Assembly: GCA_004352715.1 (NCBI GenBank)
Contig: SCFE01000031.1
Span: 1,302,626 to 1,366,625 of the forward strand
Length of the DNA: 64,000 nucleotides
Source of the DNA: Hofstenia miamia
Lineage: Eukaryota; Xenacoelomorpha; Acoela
Direction of reading: 5' to 3'
Of the stretch, positions 22,969 through 35,750 are shown piece after piece. Within the stretch, counting starts at the first letter, position 1. Each line of letters opens with the position of its first letter. A model generated the notes under the pieces. It did not search any database, had not been told where the DNA came from, and saw only the letters and a list, made by a program, of their open reading frames with translations. A program made the position numbers and the translations under genes.

Positions 22969-23788
22969 CTAAACATACTGGTTCAGTAGAGTCGTCACGA
23001 AAACATTTTGTTGAAAAATATTAGCTAAAATAAAAAGCAAGATGAAAAGCATAAACTGAATGGGAAGACTACCCCGCGGCTCTTGTTCACGCATTAATTT
23101 GTTTTTTCAAATGTACTGTATTTAATGCAACATCCTTACGCACGCACTAGTTAGTAACTTCAAATGAGATTCGTCAGAGAGTTCTTCTTTACAGCGTAAA
23201 TAAATTGATGTTATACACATTTGAAACAACAAAAATGAGAAATATTTTCTTCCTTATGTTAAGACTATATTTAGAAACTAAATATTTTACTAAAACTAAA
23301 ATGTGTAAGTGGACCTCCATTTTCAGGCCCAGATAGGACACAAGAAGCTAAGATTAAATGAGATCTACTCAACCCGAATAATTTAAGCGTTCAGTATAAA
23401 GGCTAAGTGTTTCACAAAAACCTAGGTTTGTTTGAAAATATAAGCCAACACATTTGTTCCAGTATAATTGTTCAAGCCTAGACAAGCCCAAGCCAACTAT
23501 TTCAGTGAAATCCAAACGCAGTCCAACTAAAAGGTACCCAGATACACATGCATCTTTGCTAAAACTGTAGTAGAGAAAATGCTTTAAGCTTTTATCAAAA
23601 AGTATAAAATATCTAAAACTAAGGCATGGTAATGTACTTGGTATACTTCTGAATTTTTTAAGATTTTCGTAGTCAAATTTAGAATTATTTTCTAAGATTG
23701 TAAGCTTTTAAGAAAAAGTGCACAAGAAATTCAAAAAAGTACTTTTAACCTGGAATTTTTCAATCATATTTTAAGATCACATTCGTAT

Positions 23789-24058
23789 TTATAATCTAAC
23801 TAATGAAATTTCCATGGCATAAATATATTTATTAAACTTGAAAATAGTAAGTAACATAAGAATTTGATTTTTTAGGTAAAGGAAAAGTTGTAAATTTTGT
23901 GATGTTGAACTTTTAGGCCCCACACTACATGTTGCATTTTGTACACAACAAATTTCAAAATCTTCACAACCAAATATAACATGTTCTATTGTATTTTCCT
24001 GCTGTACAGAAAGCACACAATGCAAATCTGCCAAATTGTTTAATAATGAGCTCAGCAA
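23789..24058 (-). pseudogene. Possible LINE C-terminal scrap
   Basis: An 89-codon open frame containing Q-E-N-T-I-E-H-V-I-F-G-C, which resembles the C-x2-C...E-N-x-x-H-x4-C finger near the end of many non-LTR retrotransposon proteins. One of the expected cysteines is Ser. Too short and degraded to assign; could be chance. Confidence 0.3.
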
Positions 24059-25248
24059 ATTTTGTATAATATCTATTACCTGAAGTACACTAAAATTAAA
24101 ATTTCTTGCTCATTTTGTTTTCAATTTCAACTTTTCGGAAAAATTAAAACTATATTTGGCGCTAATTAAAATATACATTTTTTGTTACCTAGTTTCAAAT
24201 ATAATTTTTGCACATTCAATTTGGTGGATATGCAAATCTCTGTAAATAAAATATTTTATTGCTTACATAGGGAGAAGTTTACCTGGGGAGTTATCTAAAA
24301 TTTTATTTTGAAAAGAACTAAATTAAGAAAAAACTGAATATTTAGTCCAAAAACAATAAAGCATAATTAGACAAGATGCTAATTGCAAGTGTCAAATTTG
24401 AGAAACAAATTGGGTTAGCTCAACTTATAATTTTGTAACATGAAATTCAATTAAGCATGCGAATTAAGTTATGAATGGGGCTTGGTGGTTTCCAAAAAAT
24501 GAGCTCGGTTTCGGTTTGGGTTTTGGTTTTTAATTAACTACTTTCGGTATTAGTAAAGCGTAGTTCAAGAGGAAAGTACCTTTTAAAGTGCATTTTAATA
24601 ACAATAAATTAAGTTGTAAATCAATCAAAACGCTTCAATTTGACAAGAATTTTGTCATTTGCTCAAGAAGACTGCTGAAAAACAAAAAACCCAGTTTCGA
24701 TTATTTTTTCTTGATTCAGTTTCGGTCGATAGTGAAAGCTCCAGTTTCGGTTTTTCTAGGTATAATACCGAGCACTAATTTTAAGATGTTCTTGGCAAAA
24801 ATGATCATTTATTGATACAAAAAATGTAACAAACTCAATAGAATAGTAAAATAAATAATGAATTTAAAATTTAAACAATAACTAAAAAATGTATATTTAC
24901 TTAGTGGCAAAAATTTTTTTGGATGTAAATGAAATCATTATATAAATCCTGAGGGACAAGGGAATTCCAATCCAAAAATATAAAGACATAAAAAATTACA
25001 AATATTTTTTTTAATTTAAAAGAATAATCGAAGCATTAAATGAACTATAAAAAGTTTCATTTGTGAAACGGAAACAAATTTTTTTGTTTAGAAAAGATTA
25101 AATGTGAAAAGGTATTGACTTTGCTTTGGTTTTAAGAGTTTGTTAACAGCTCAAATATTAGAAAATCTTTTAGTAAAATATAGTTATCTTAGTGCTTTTC
25201 TATTTTGAAATTCTCCTCTAAAAAAATTCTAGTGATTTACGTTTCTGA

Positions 25249-25374
25249 TTATATATATATATATATATATAAACATGTATATATATATTATGTGTATATA
25301 TATATGAATAAAATATGTAAATGATTATATATAAATATGTATACATATATATATATATATATATTTGAAAATAA

Positions 25375-25411
<37 letters not shown>

Positions 25412-25432
25412 GAATTATACATATATATATAT
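25249..25432. repeat. Interrupted TA microsatellite
   Basis: Several (TA)n stretches separated by TGTG, GAATAAAATATG and similar linkers. Confidence 0.95.
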
Positions 25433-26250
25433 AATCATTCCTTAAAGCTATGTCACATTATTAATTTAACTAAAGTTATTCTTAAGTCAGATTAACTCAT
25501 GGCAAAACAAGATAAAATATCAATTAGTGTTATAAACTCAAATAATAGCTTTGAGCATCCTCTAATAAATATGATATGGAGTATAAAAAAATATCAGGAG
25601 CATTATTACTGAAGATTACAGAAAATGAGGTCTAATTCAAAAAGTGTGTGCACATATTTTATTTATTTTTATTTACTACTCCTTAAACAAAAATCAACCA
25701 AAGTTGCTAATTTTTCACTAATTCCAAAGTCAGTTTTGCAGGTGTAATTTATCAACTGCTTTCTCAATTTCAAGAAAATATCTACCACGTAGTTATTAGT
25801 GTTAGTATTTCCCAGGAAGACACTTCTCAGTATTTCCTCATGTAAATAATAGTTTACTAATTTTAAATACTTGATTTGATAAGGAATGTCATTATTTATC
25901 CAATACATATTATGAATACTTTATGTATTCCAACTAAAACATAAACTTTCAACCTAATGTATTCTAAAACGAATACTAATAGTGTAGTATTTTAAGTACC
26001 TTACGGCGTATAATAACTGGAATATTTGGACAAATGAGTATTTCTCTGATATTACGTTGTATCTCAAATGCATTCTGTCAAAATGCTTCTTAAGCCGCTT
26101 TTTACAATTCATTTTTTCTAATGTTTTTCGCTTTTTTAGCTTCAAAAGACGTTATTTAGAATCCACTAAGTTTCTATTATTTGCATATTTATTTCAATTT
26201 GGTTTCTTTACAATATTATTATTGCCGGTAAATATCTTGAAGTCCTGGCC

Positions 26251-26286
<36 letters not shown>

Positions 26287-26339
26287 ATACATCCAAGCTT
26301 TATTTCGAGTGCATGATACTTTGTATAATGTATAAGGAG

Positions 26340-26760
26340 AAATGGGAAAACTTGGCATAGAAACAGGGAGAGAATTCTAATATTAACATAGCTTAGCTCT
26401 GCAGAGCGAAATGTTCTTGAATATTTGAAGGCTTTTTCATAGCCAAGTTTACCATTGTCCTTATTGAATGCTTAAAAATAGTAATTATTTAATGTAGTAG
26501 ATTATGTTTGTTCTTATATAAGTATACGATGCATACTTCNNNNNNNNNNNNNNNNNNNNNAAATGGGAAAACTTGGCATAGAAACAGGGAGAGAATTCTA
26601 ATATTAACATAGCTTAGCTCTGCAGAGCGAAATGTTCTTGAATATTTGAAGGCTTTTTCATAGCCAAGTTTACCATTGTCCTTATTGAATGCTTAAAAAT
26701 AGTAATTATTTAATGTAGTAGATTATGTTTGTTCTTATATAAGTATACGATGCATACTTC
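26340..26760. repeat. 200-bp exact duplication flanking a 21-N gap
   Basis: 26340-26539 and 26561-26760 read identically from AAATGGGAAAACTTGG to GATGCATACTTC, separated only by N. This is the signature of two overlapping contig ends that were not merged. Probably only one copy exists in the genome. Confidence 0.93.
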
Positions 26761-29700
26761 TTAAATAATTCATAATAAGATATATTCATCGATTGTATGA
26801 AATCACTGTTTTCTATTTGCTATTTCTTGGCAAAAGTTTTATATGTTTTTAGGATCTTTTCTATTCTTTTCCGTGCTACATATCGCTAGTATCAAAAGCA
26901 TGTCTGCATATATGTTGAAAATACTAGATAATAAATATTCAATGAAAAACAACAAAATGGTTGAGATTTCTCCAGTCTCTGTTTTTGCAAATCATACTTA
27001 ATTTATTAAAATTACTGCTTTTTTCGAGTAGCTAATTTTTTATATATTAAAGGTAAAGGCTGGTAGCTTAACTTGGCATAGTAAAAGAAATTCGATAGGA
27101 TTACATTTAATCTCGTTGGCTTCAGGGTATTGACGTATTACCCTGCACCTACATTCAAGTGCGATTAGCTTAAAGATAATATCGTATATATATGAAGTAA
27201 ACTAAATAAAGATAACTGAAGATGGTAGTTTTCTTTCAGAATCAGTTTAAGAGACTGTGTTAAATGTAAATTAACTTAAGAGACGGTAATGTTGCTCTTA
27301 GGAAAAAACGTTACTTGATTATTCTTTGTTCAATGAAGAAATTTATTCATGAGAAGATGCTGGAGAATTCAATAATATATTTATAAATTTTATATTTTTA
27401 TACCATCATGTTTGAAAATAAAAAGTGATAAGGGTATTTAACCTCAAGGAAGTCTCTGTGACCACTTAGAAATGCAATTGATCATAAATTTTAAGATAGT
27501 TTTCATGTCTGATTACACAATTCAATAATTGATGCGCAGCATTAAATTCAGGCGCTATTCCAAAAATAACGAAACTCGAGCGATTGGCAAGCAACTATAA
27601 AACTACTCAATTGTAGAATTCGTGTTTCTTGATTAGTAAAACGCTATGTAAGTTGGAACCGATCACCGGCCCGTCGGTAACGGGCTTTGAAGGAAGAAAA
27701 ATACATTCGAATATCTTGAAATAGATATACTCGTTCATTGCAAGCTAGCTGATATTGGTTAAAACTCGCGACTCACACCGTCTAAGAAAAATGCGGCCTG
27801 TTTCAACTTTCGCTTAGCATTGCTAGAGAGGCAAAATTATTTAGTTAAAAATTTGCCCAAACTGTATTCAAAAAATGTCCCAATTTTTCGATCTTTGAAT
27901 TTTAGTACAAAAGATAATGGCGGTAAGCTTTGTTGCCAAATTTCTACTTAAGTTGCTTTCCCTTCGACACGGAAGTATTGTTGCAGGAGAATTTTTCTTT
28001 TAGAATCTATTAAAATTCTCATTGCATTCCGTGCTAAAACAAAAGTTAGCAGCCATCAATTTATTAGCTTTTAAAAACAACTTGTATTACTAAAGAATGC
28101 TATTTCAATCACAAAGTTTATAACGTGATCATTTTAGGCATGGAATAGCCTCAAAGAAAGAGCAGGAAACAAGTCAACAAAATTTTTCACTTCCAAACAC
28201 TTTCCATTTAAAAATTATGAAAAAAATTTCTCGAGCCAGCAGAAACAGAAAAACTAAATCATAATTTCGTCGCCAGCATGCTGTCAAAATCTAAAACATT
28301 TCTATTACTTATTGATTTGTTGGGCTTGGTCTCAGTTCCAATGTTCAGAGAAATTTGTAATTGTTCAAAGATTCATAACTATACCTATACGAACACAGCC
28401 CAACCGGGACCCATCAAAAATTGTTACACGAAAGAGGGACTTAACCGAGGCATGTATTTTCATAACACTAACAGGATGCGAACTGTACTTTTGTAGTTGG
28501 CGAAAGTAGACTGAATGTAAGTGAGAACTGAGGTAAACATGTTTACTCAATGATTTGAATATCCATGTAAATGTGAATTAGTAAAATGTCGGCTTGCTAT
28601 GATCATTTTAAAAGCGGAGTTCTTACCATGTTAGTGTATAGAAATCCATTATTCTGCTCTAGAGAACACACACATTACACATACATAAGTGGTCGGAGGT
28701 TTTTCATAATAACCTTAATTAGTTATAATATTGCAACATTATACCCTGAACATTAAAGTGGATAAAATTTTTTATGAGTATTTGAAAATTTTTCAACGCT
28801 TTTATCTTATTAACTAATGCTCATATCCAAAATCTTAAGCCACCACAAGATAGAGGAGTGTCTTTTTTATAATTTTTGTTCCTAGAGAGCTTCGGTCACA
28901 GTCTCATTGAAGTCTCGATAGGTTTGGGTAGTCTATCTGTATAAAAAGATAGAGCTATCGGAAATTGGTGCTCTCATAGGCTTTAGACTTCCTGACTACG
29001 TGAACATTTGGTATGAAGAATGTACATTATTCTTAATAATCGGAATTTTTAAAGAAAACAACATTACATACGTTCACTAATAGCTTTAGAAGCTCCCATA
29101 TCGCAGGATTTCCAAATGTCATAACAGACTTGGTAATATTTGTTTGTAAATGTGGAAAAAAACTGTTTGATCTTTAAACATGCTTTTAATCATGCTAGCT
29201 TTTAATTTTTTTAATAAATTAATACTTCAAGTAAAGTAAGGTTTTGTCACTACGGTAAAACTAAAATTCTTGCAGTTTTGGTACCTTATGGCGATCACAG
29301 AATATTTATCAACCCTATTAATATTATATGCTAAACTGACTGTAAATTCCATCTGATTAAGGAAAATGCTACGTAAATTTAATTACATTTCACTTTGCAA
29401 TAAATAAACGTCAAGTTTCATAAATCAACGTCATAAATTACAACCAATGTTGTCACTTTTGATTTTTCGTTATTGAGCACCAACTATGAGTTTACAAATT
29501 ACTGCATGTGAATGGAAAACTGTTACTCTGCTCCTACAATATTTGTTAAAATATATCGAAATATACTAAAGGCCAGTCTTAACTACACTATTTAAATAAC
29601 GTACTAAGAGACAAATCAGACATTTTTATTTGACCTATTCCCGAAAAATACCGCACTATATAAAAACCTAACGACTTGAAAATATTTGTGGAGCATGGGT

Positions 29701-31208
29701 CGAATACTGGTGAAAGGCGGTTTTGCATTCAGGTCGTAAGTCAGTGTTATAATGGCAACTTTCAAAAGTGCATTTATGTTCTTAAATGTAAAAGGTTCAA
29801 TTTTATAAAATGTAATTACGAAGTCAAATAGCTTTGCGATTGATCAGGGAATTTTGATTGGTTAATGGTATTCAAATGGAAATAAGGCAATTGGACGGAG
29901 ATGTTTAGTCATGATATAATTATAATTTAATTACATTACATTAATTTTGGTTAACCTAGTTATGATTAACAAAACTACAATGAAATGGATGAAATATGTT
30001 AAATTATCGAAATATTCCTCAATGATTGCCAATATTTTCAACCCGTTTTGTACTCTTTCCCATATACCAACATCCATGTTTATCATGTAATTGAATTGTA
30101 CTATTTGTAAACTTATTGTTAAATTTTTAAGAGGAAAAGTATTTTTCGGAAACAATATTTAATGTTTATACAAAGCATTCTCTCTAGAACACCAGTCGAA
30201 GATTAATATAATTTAAAAAGCAGAACATGCAACTAAATTATAATTATTTATTTTAATTGAAAATTCATTTGAACAACAAGAATATTGTTTACAACACTAA
30301 AAAATTTGTTTTAAATGCTTAAATTTTGATTATATCATATGGACAAAAAAAGAATTATTGAAAGTTAAAATTGCTAGTTTAGGTTATTGTTGCGCATAAA
30401 GGGCAGCATTTACTGCTTAATTTTGCATTGAAAATCAGCATTTTACTCCAAAGCAATGATAAAATTAGCAGACTGTATTTCATTACTTTTCAAAACATAA
30501 TTTATAAAATGATAATAATTCTAAAATCAATGTCTTTCAATCACGTAAATTGACAACATCATACCCTGTCAATTAGAAGTTTATCGTCTAAATATATAGC
30601 ATATCAGGAACGTCATTTAGTGGGTAGTGCTAGAAATCGAATAAGGGATGTCTATACTCGTCGGGTAAACTTAGAAGTTAATGTAATTTATTAAAAAACC
30701 CAGTTGGTTAGAAGGTGGTTGAAAAGTTTGCAGGCATTATGATCAAATGAAGCAGTAGCCCTAATTATCTAGGAAATTATGCACATACAGGGTTAGCTGT
30801 TAGTGAGAAGAATAATGAAACATATACTTATGTAAATTTCATGTTATAATAAGCATCGTTGCTGTCTGTATACATGTATTTCAAAGAAATATATTTCGAT
30901 TGCCTACTTTAAAATCTCTAAAGAAAATAAGTGACATGTGCATATATTATGTCTTCGATCGAATGATAAAGCTTTGAGATTTAACTTAAAATGAGTTTGA
31001 CGTTTTAACAACAAGAATACAACGAATCAATTCCGATTCCAGCATATGTTGTTTTCAAATAGAAAATTTAAATTTCTTCAATGCAAACCAAAATAAGAAA
31101 CATAATTTCTTAATGAAAACGGAGGAAAGGTTAATAGGCTTAGGCTTCATAAAAAATAATTTGTTACTAGCCTTAAACACTTCATCCAATTTGTTAATTA
31201 TATTAACT

Positions 31209-31244
<36 letters not shown>

Positions 31245-31488
31245 CCAAATGTAGTACACTATCGAAATAATTTTATAATTATAAAATACTTTTTAGGATT
31301 TTTATATTGTAAGTATNNNNNNNNNNNNNNNNNNNNNNNNNNNNNNNNNNNNNNNNNNNNNNNNNNNNNNNNNNNNNNNNNNNNNNNNNNNNNNNNNNNN
31401 NNNNTATATATATATGCCAAATGTAGTACACTATCGAAATAATTTTATAATTATAAAATACTTTTTAGGATTTTTATATTGTAAGTAT
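31209..31488. repeat. (TA)n, gap (31317-31404) and duplicated flank
   Basis: A TA run is followed by 73 bp (31244-31316, from GCCAAATGTAG to TTGTAAGTAT). After the gap the end of a TA run and the same 73 bp (31416-31488) appear again. Most simply an unmerged overlap. Confidence 0.92.
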
Positions 31489-31489
31489 T

Positions 31490-32450
31490 ATCTTTAATAA
31501 GGATATTCCAGTATTGTTGTATACTCAATGTAAGCATTTTTATTCAAAATTTTCAAAATCCATAATATGTTTATCATTACCATTGTTAAGGATATGTAAG
31601 GCTTGATAAAATCCATCTTTTGAGCAACTTCAAAATAATTATAGTAGGAATAAATATAGGAATTTTTTAAATAAAGAAAGTGTAGCTTATTCCATTCTCA
31701 AAAATGTATTTAAAATGTAGTTTAACTTGTTTGTTATCAGAATTCCTAAATCTTTCATTTTGTTTGTAAATAAATCATTTAAGTAAAATTGACCAAAAAT
31801 AAAAATTTGAGATTTTTCCTCAAAATTAAGAGTTCCTGATTTTCTAGGCTTAAATTTGATTTTATTTTGGTTTCACCTGCATCAATTCTTAATATTGGGT
31901 GCTGTATAATGGTTTGGTATCATCTGCAAGCAACCAATAAAAACTATTTAGAATTTCTGAAGGATCATCTTTAAAAATTGAAAAGAACCATAGTCAACAA
32001 CATTGTGGAACCTCACAAATAACAATGTATGTGACTGAGTACCATGGTTATCAACTGTGTTACTTCTACATAAATATGATTGAAATCATTTTAACAAATT
32101 ACTATCAAACACAAAATTTGCCAATTTACTTAAAAGTATGCTATGAGGTATAGTATCAAGTGCTTTACTGATATCACAGTGAATTTGTCAACTTGTAACA
32201 TGACTATCAAGGTTATTCTAAACGAAGTGGAATATTCCACAAGATTTGTTGTAGTACAACACCCTTGAATCAATCGGTGTTTATTTTTATTTAGCCTTAA
32301 GTTTTTAAATGGATGTTAAAGATTATTAGGTGATATTTCAAATTTCAGTCACACCATTTCTAAAATAATAATTGGTCTATAATTTGAAGCCTTAGAACGA
32401 TTTTCGGTTCTAAAAATTGGCATTACGTAAGGTATGACTTCTGAAGAAAA
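31490..32450 (-). pseudogene. CR1/Jockey-like LINE reverse transcriptase remnant
   Basis: Read on the minus strand, several frames together give reverse-transcriptase landmarks in the correct order. Near 32440-32360: V-M-P-I-F then S-N-Y-R-P. Near 32280-32240: LIQGCCTTTNLVEYS, the fingers motif. At about 32182-32145: DISKALDTIPHSILL. Near 32010: V-P-Q-C. At about 31931-31917: L-A-D-D-T-K, the catalytic box, where relatives have (F/Y)-A-D-D. After that K-D-L-G-I-L-I fits the thumb. Stops and frameshifts interrupt it, so it is an old fossil. It lies in the big receptor intron in the gene's orientation. The 5' end with the endonuclease is not visible. Confidence 0.78.
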
Positions 32451-32513
32451 GATATTTATCATAAATGATAGTAGTAAAAACGAAAGAAGAATCTGTGCTC
32501 ATTTTGTTGTAAG

Positions 32514-32606
<93 letters not shown>
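32514..32606. repeat. (ATCT)n followed by (TA)n
   Basis: About 15 ATCT units (32514-32575) grade into a TA run to 32606. Confidence 0.97.
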
Positions 32607-32612
<6 letters not shown>

Positions 32613-35160
32613 TGAAAGTTCAATATTTTCAAATTAATTAAGGTTTTTTTATTTTTGAAAACGTTGCCACATGACAGCCTATTGCATCTCAATAATCCAA
32701 AAATTCGAGTTTTAAATGCTCTATAGAATTTATAGCCAGGTAGAATTTTGAAAGATACGAATGCAAATGGAGAGACCAATGTAAAAGACTTAACAAAAGT
32801 TCACACAGTTTCCAGCTGTGATTTCTCTGGAAAAAAATTTTTTAGTCAGTTATGACATAAACTGAAGCAGGCAAAAGTAAGTGAGCACAAATAAAGCAAC
32901 TTACTTGTTCATAGCTTCAACATTAACGAAGCTATTGCGATTTAAGCATTTCTTTTTTCAAAATATACTTAAGACATAGTGTTGTTAAATTTCAAGAAAA
33001 CGTCTGAAGGCAAGCCTGCCTACAAAAAATTTTAAATGATTCCCTCAATAGTTTTATAGAATTTGAATTTTTAAATTTAAAAAAACTGAAAAGATTTTAA
33101 ATATACTTGAATTTTTTCAACTTTTGTATGGTTTGATTCACCAAATTTAAAAAATAAATATATTTATGTATCATGTTACTGCGCTTACAATAACCAAAGT
33201 TAAAATAATTAAAAACCATGCTGAACCATGTTTGAACCAATTAGAAATGTGTTTCTATAGATGTGATCATTACATTAAAAATTAATTCCATTAAAAATTT
33301 AAGGAGTACAAGATGATCAAATTTTGAAAATGAGTAAAAAATTCTTGTTACAAATAACGTTTTACTTTAATAAACACAGCTAAGCATAATTTTCATAAAG
33401 TTTCCGCAAGTCATGGTGAAGGAAGTTGTGTTAAAGCCCTTGAGAAAATATTAAAATTGAAATTGAATATTATATTGACTCAAGTAAAAAATTAATTATC
33501 AATCTAAGGGAATTCTGATAAAATTTTGAATTTTTTGAAACTATTTTTCAAGTATATAGTAATTTTGTTTTTAAGATTGAGGTCGAGGAGGTTATTAGCT
33601 GGAAGGGGTCATAACATCGTTTATGTTTAAGACTATCACACTTATATTTTTCAGATATTGAAGTAGTAGCTAAAAATAAAAGTTACAGCAAATTTCACTA
33701 CATAAAGTAATATCTAGTAATTGCTTTCTCATATTTTTACATGCAACTTCCAGCTAAGGTTTAGAGTTTGTACTACATATAAATATTTACGAAATTCCTG
33801 AAAGGATGTGATCTCATTGTTTATAATAGTTTTACATTGTTGACATTGAGCTAGAAGAGTCTTGGGATGGTTTAGATTTATAAATATGATATTCGTTTGT
33901 TTTTACTGTGATATGATTCAAATCATTTACGACAAATATTTGCAGCTTTCATCTAAAATTTGATATTTAAGTGGACGCTTCCACTCAATTTCTACATTCT
34001 CGTCTGTTTTGGAGCACATCAGTTCAGAATCATTATCCAAAATCAAACAGATGTTTATCTTATACACCTTAACCATTTTTGAAAAAATATAATATGATTA
34101 TCAACAATATATAGCAACAATTCTTGTAAATTTAAGAAATACAAATACTATAATTGCAGAGAAGTAAAAGAAATTATTTTGAGTGACAATGTTGGTATTA
34201 CAATGCCAGCCATTGGATTGATTTAAATCAAAATATTGAAAATATCGTCTAAATTAATATTTATTGTAGCTGTAGTGGTTAATTAGCTAGAAACGTGGTC
34301 AACCGATTAACAAGGTACCAGCTTTATCTCGAAATATTTTTAAATATAGATTTATATATGCTTATTGTTAATGTTATTAATTGATTTTATTTGGAATATA
34401 TGTAAGTGACAATTAAATATGCAAATCATAGTGAAATATATCCATTTGCTGATGATACCTTGCTCATAAATACTGACAATGAAGCATTCAGGGCCTAGAA
34501 ATTTCTTGCTTTTCAAATTAAATGTTCTAAAAATTAACATTGAAAAACCACCATTCATTATATTCTCCCAAATCTCTCACAAAGGAAATGCAAGATGGAA
34601 TTAATTGCTAACAATGAACCGAAAATGAACTTTGTTAATATTGACAAAGTATAAAATTTGATAATTTTCTGTTAAAATGATGAAAAATGGTTCCAGGTGT
34701 TAAATATTTATACCATCTAAAAAATTGGGGTACAGATTATTACGTCCAATTATTACATGCATTTTGTTTATTGCAATTACATTACCATTCACTTTTATTG
34801 ATTAATTCGACTTGAGAAGTCGCTGTTAATTTTCAGAAAAGCTTAAGCGATTGTTAAAGTCGGAAATTTTCGCACGCAAACATGATAAAGTAACTGAATA
34901 CTGGCAAAATTATTATCCATTGAGCTTGATTTACGAGTAGTTTCAAGCTACTTCAATTTTATCTAAGCATAAAAATGTCCGAAAAAATTAATTGTTTTTT
35001 TGAAATTACTTAAGATTAAAATTACAAACAATTTAGAAATTACTGAAAAGCACTCTTTTCCACTGACAAAGCGCAATAATAGGAAATATAAGCATGTCCA
35101 TTTACATTCATCGACTTCTTAGACTGAGCTCATATACTTACGATCCTAATTCTAAATAAC
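32607..35160. other. Intronic AT-rich DNA
   Basis: No gene, RNA or clear repeat recognised. Confidence 0.5.
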
Positions 35161-35164
35161 AAAT

Positions 35165-35750
35165 ACTGTAGGAACTCGAAATACATTTGGTTCCCTTTGC
35201 TTACTGCAACAACTTGCACATTCTTCACCTTCTAGTTTCTCCATTATTTCTCCTAACATGTCTTGCTTTCAACATCTCTGTAATTTGAGGTTGTTAACAC
35301 TGCTTTAACATTATTCTCACTCTACCACGACAAAGTCTGGTCCGTTGCTTCAATGATCTTACTTGTCTGCATGTTGAAATCCAATATAGCCTCTCACATT
35401 TTCATTCATGTTATTTTTGAAATCATACTAACTCATTTTGCCTCATTGAGCTTCAGTGAGCCATGCATCCTACTTTGTCATGCATGGATTTTTGCAACTT
35501 CTCACACCCCGCTATTAATCGATCTACTGCTAGTCATTGTCAGTATTCCCCTTACCCAGTTTATCCTAATTGCTTGTCCATCTGCTGTTATTTTCAGTAC
35601 TTGCTTTTTCTCTTCTATACTCCTCTTTTTACCACTTTTTGCTTTCTTCTCTGACACAGTTTTCTGTATTTTTCCAGCATTTCCTGTATATTGGCTTCTG
35701 CCTATAACATCTGCAATTATCTTTTTATTCTTTTCTTTTTTTAATAGATG
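35165..35750 (-). pseudogene. Decayed C-terminal part of an RLE-type LINE
   Basis: The minus strand is purine-rich and gives, across frames, a lysine-rich run, then C-E-K-L-Q-K-S-M-H-D-K-V-G-C-M-A-H, then LDFNMQTSKIIEA, then P-D-F-V-V-V-E. The same order is known for the C-terminus of LINEs that use a restriction-enzyme-like endonuclease (RLE). The Cys-His block has a counterpart in the fragment at 48300-48830. Several stops and shifts. The hydrophobic 132-codon frame on the plus strand (35353-35751) is only the antisense of this purine-rich tract. Confidence 0.5.

Larger units (their letters stand above)
22969..31110. other. Receptor intron between exons A and B, first part
   Basis: AT-rich intron. 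Holds a possible LINE scrap (23789-24058), a tract of GGTTTCGGT words (24487-24775), a mixed TA microsatellite (25249-25432), a (TA)n run (26252-26278), a duplicated 200-bp block around a gap (26340-26760) and no recognisable gene. The 72-codon ORF at 28278-28496 is not supported by anything else. Confidence 0.5.

Noticed and set aside
28278-28550. Overlapping ORFs of 61-72 codons in three frames
   Set aside because: No conserved motif; overlapping open frames point to chance.
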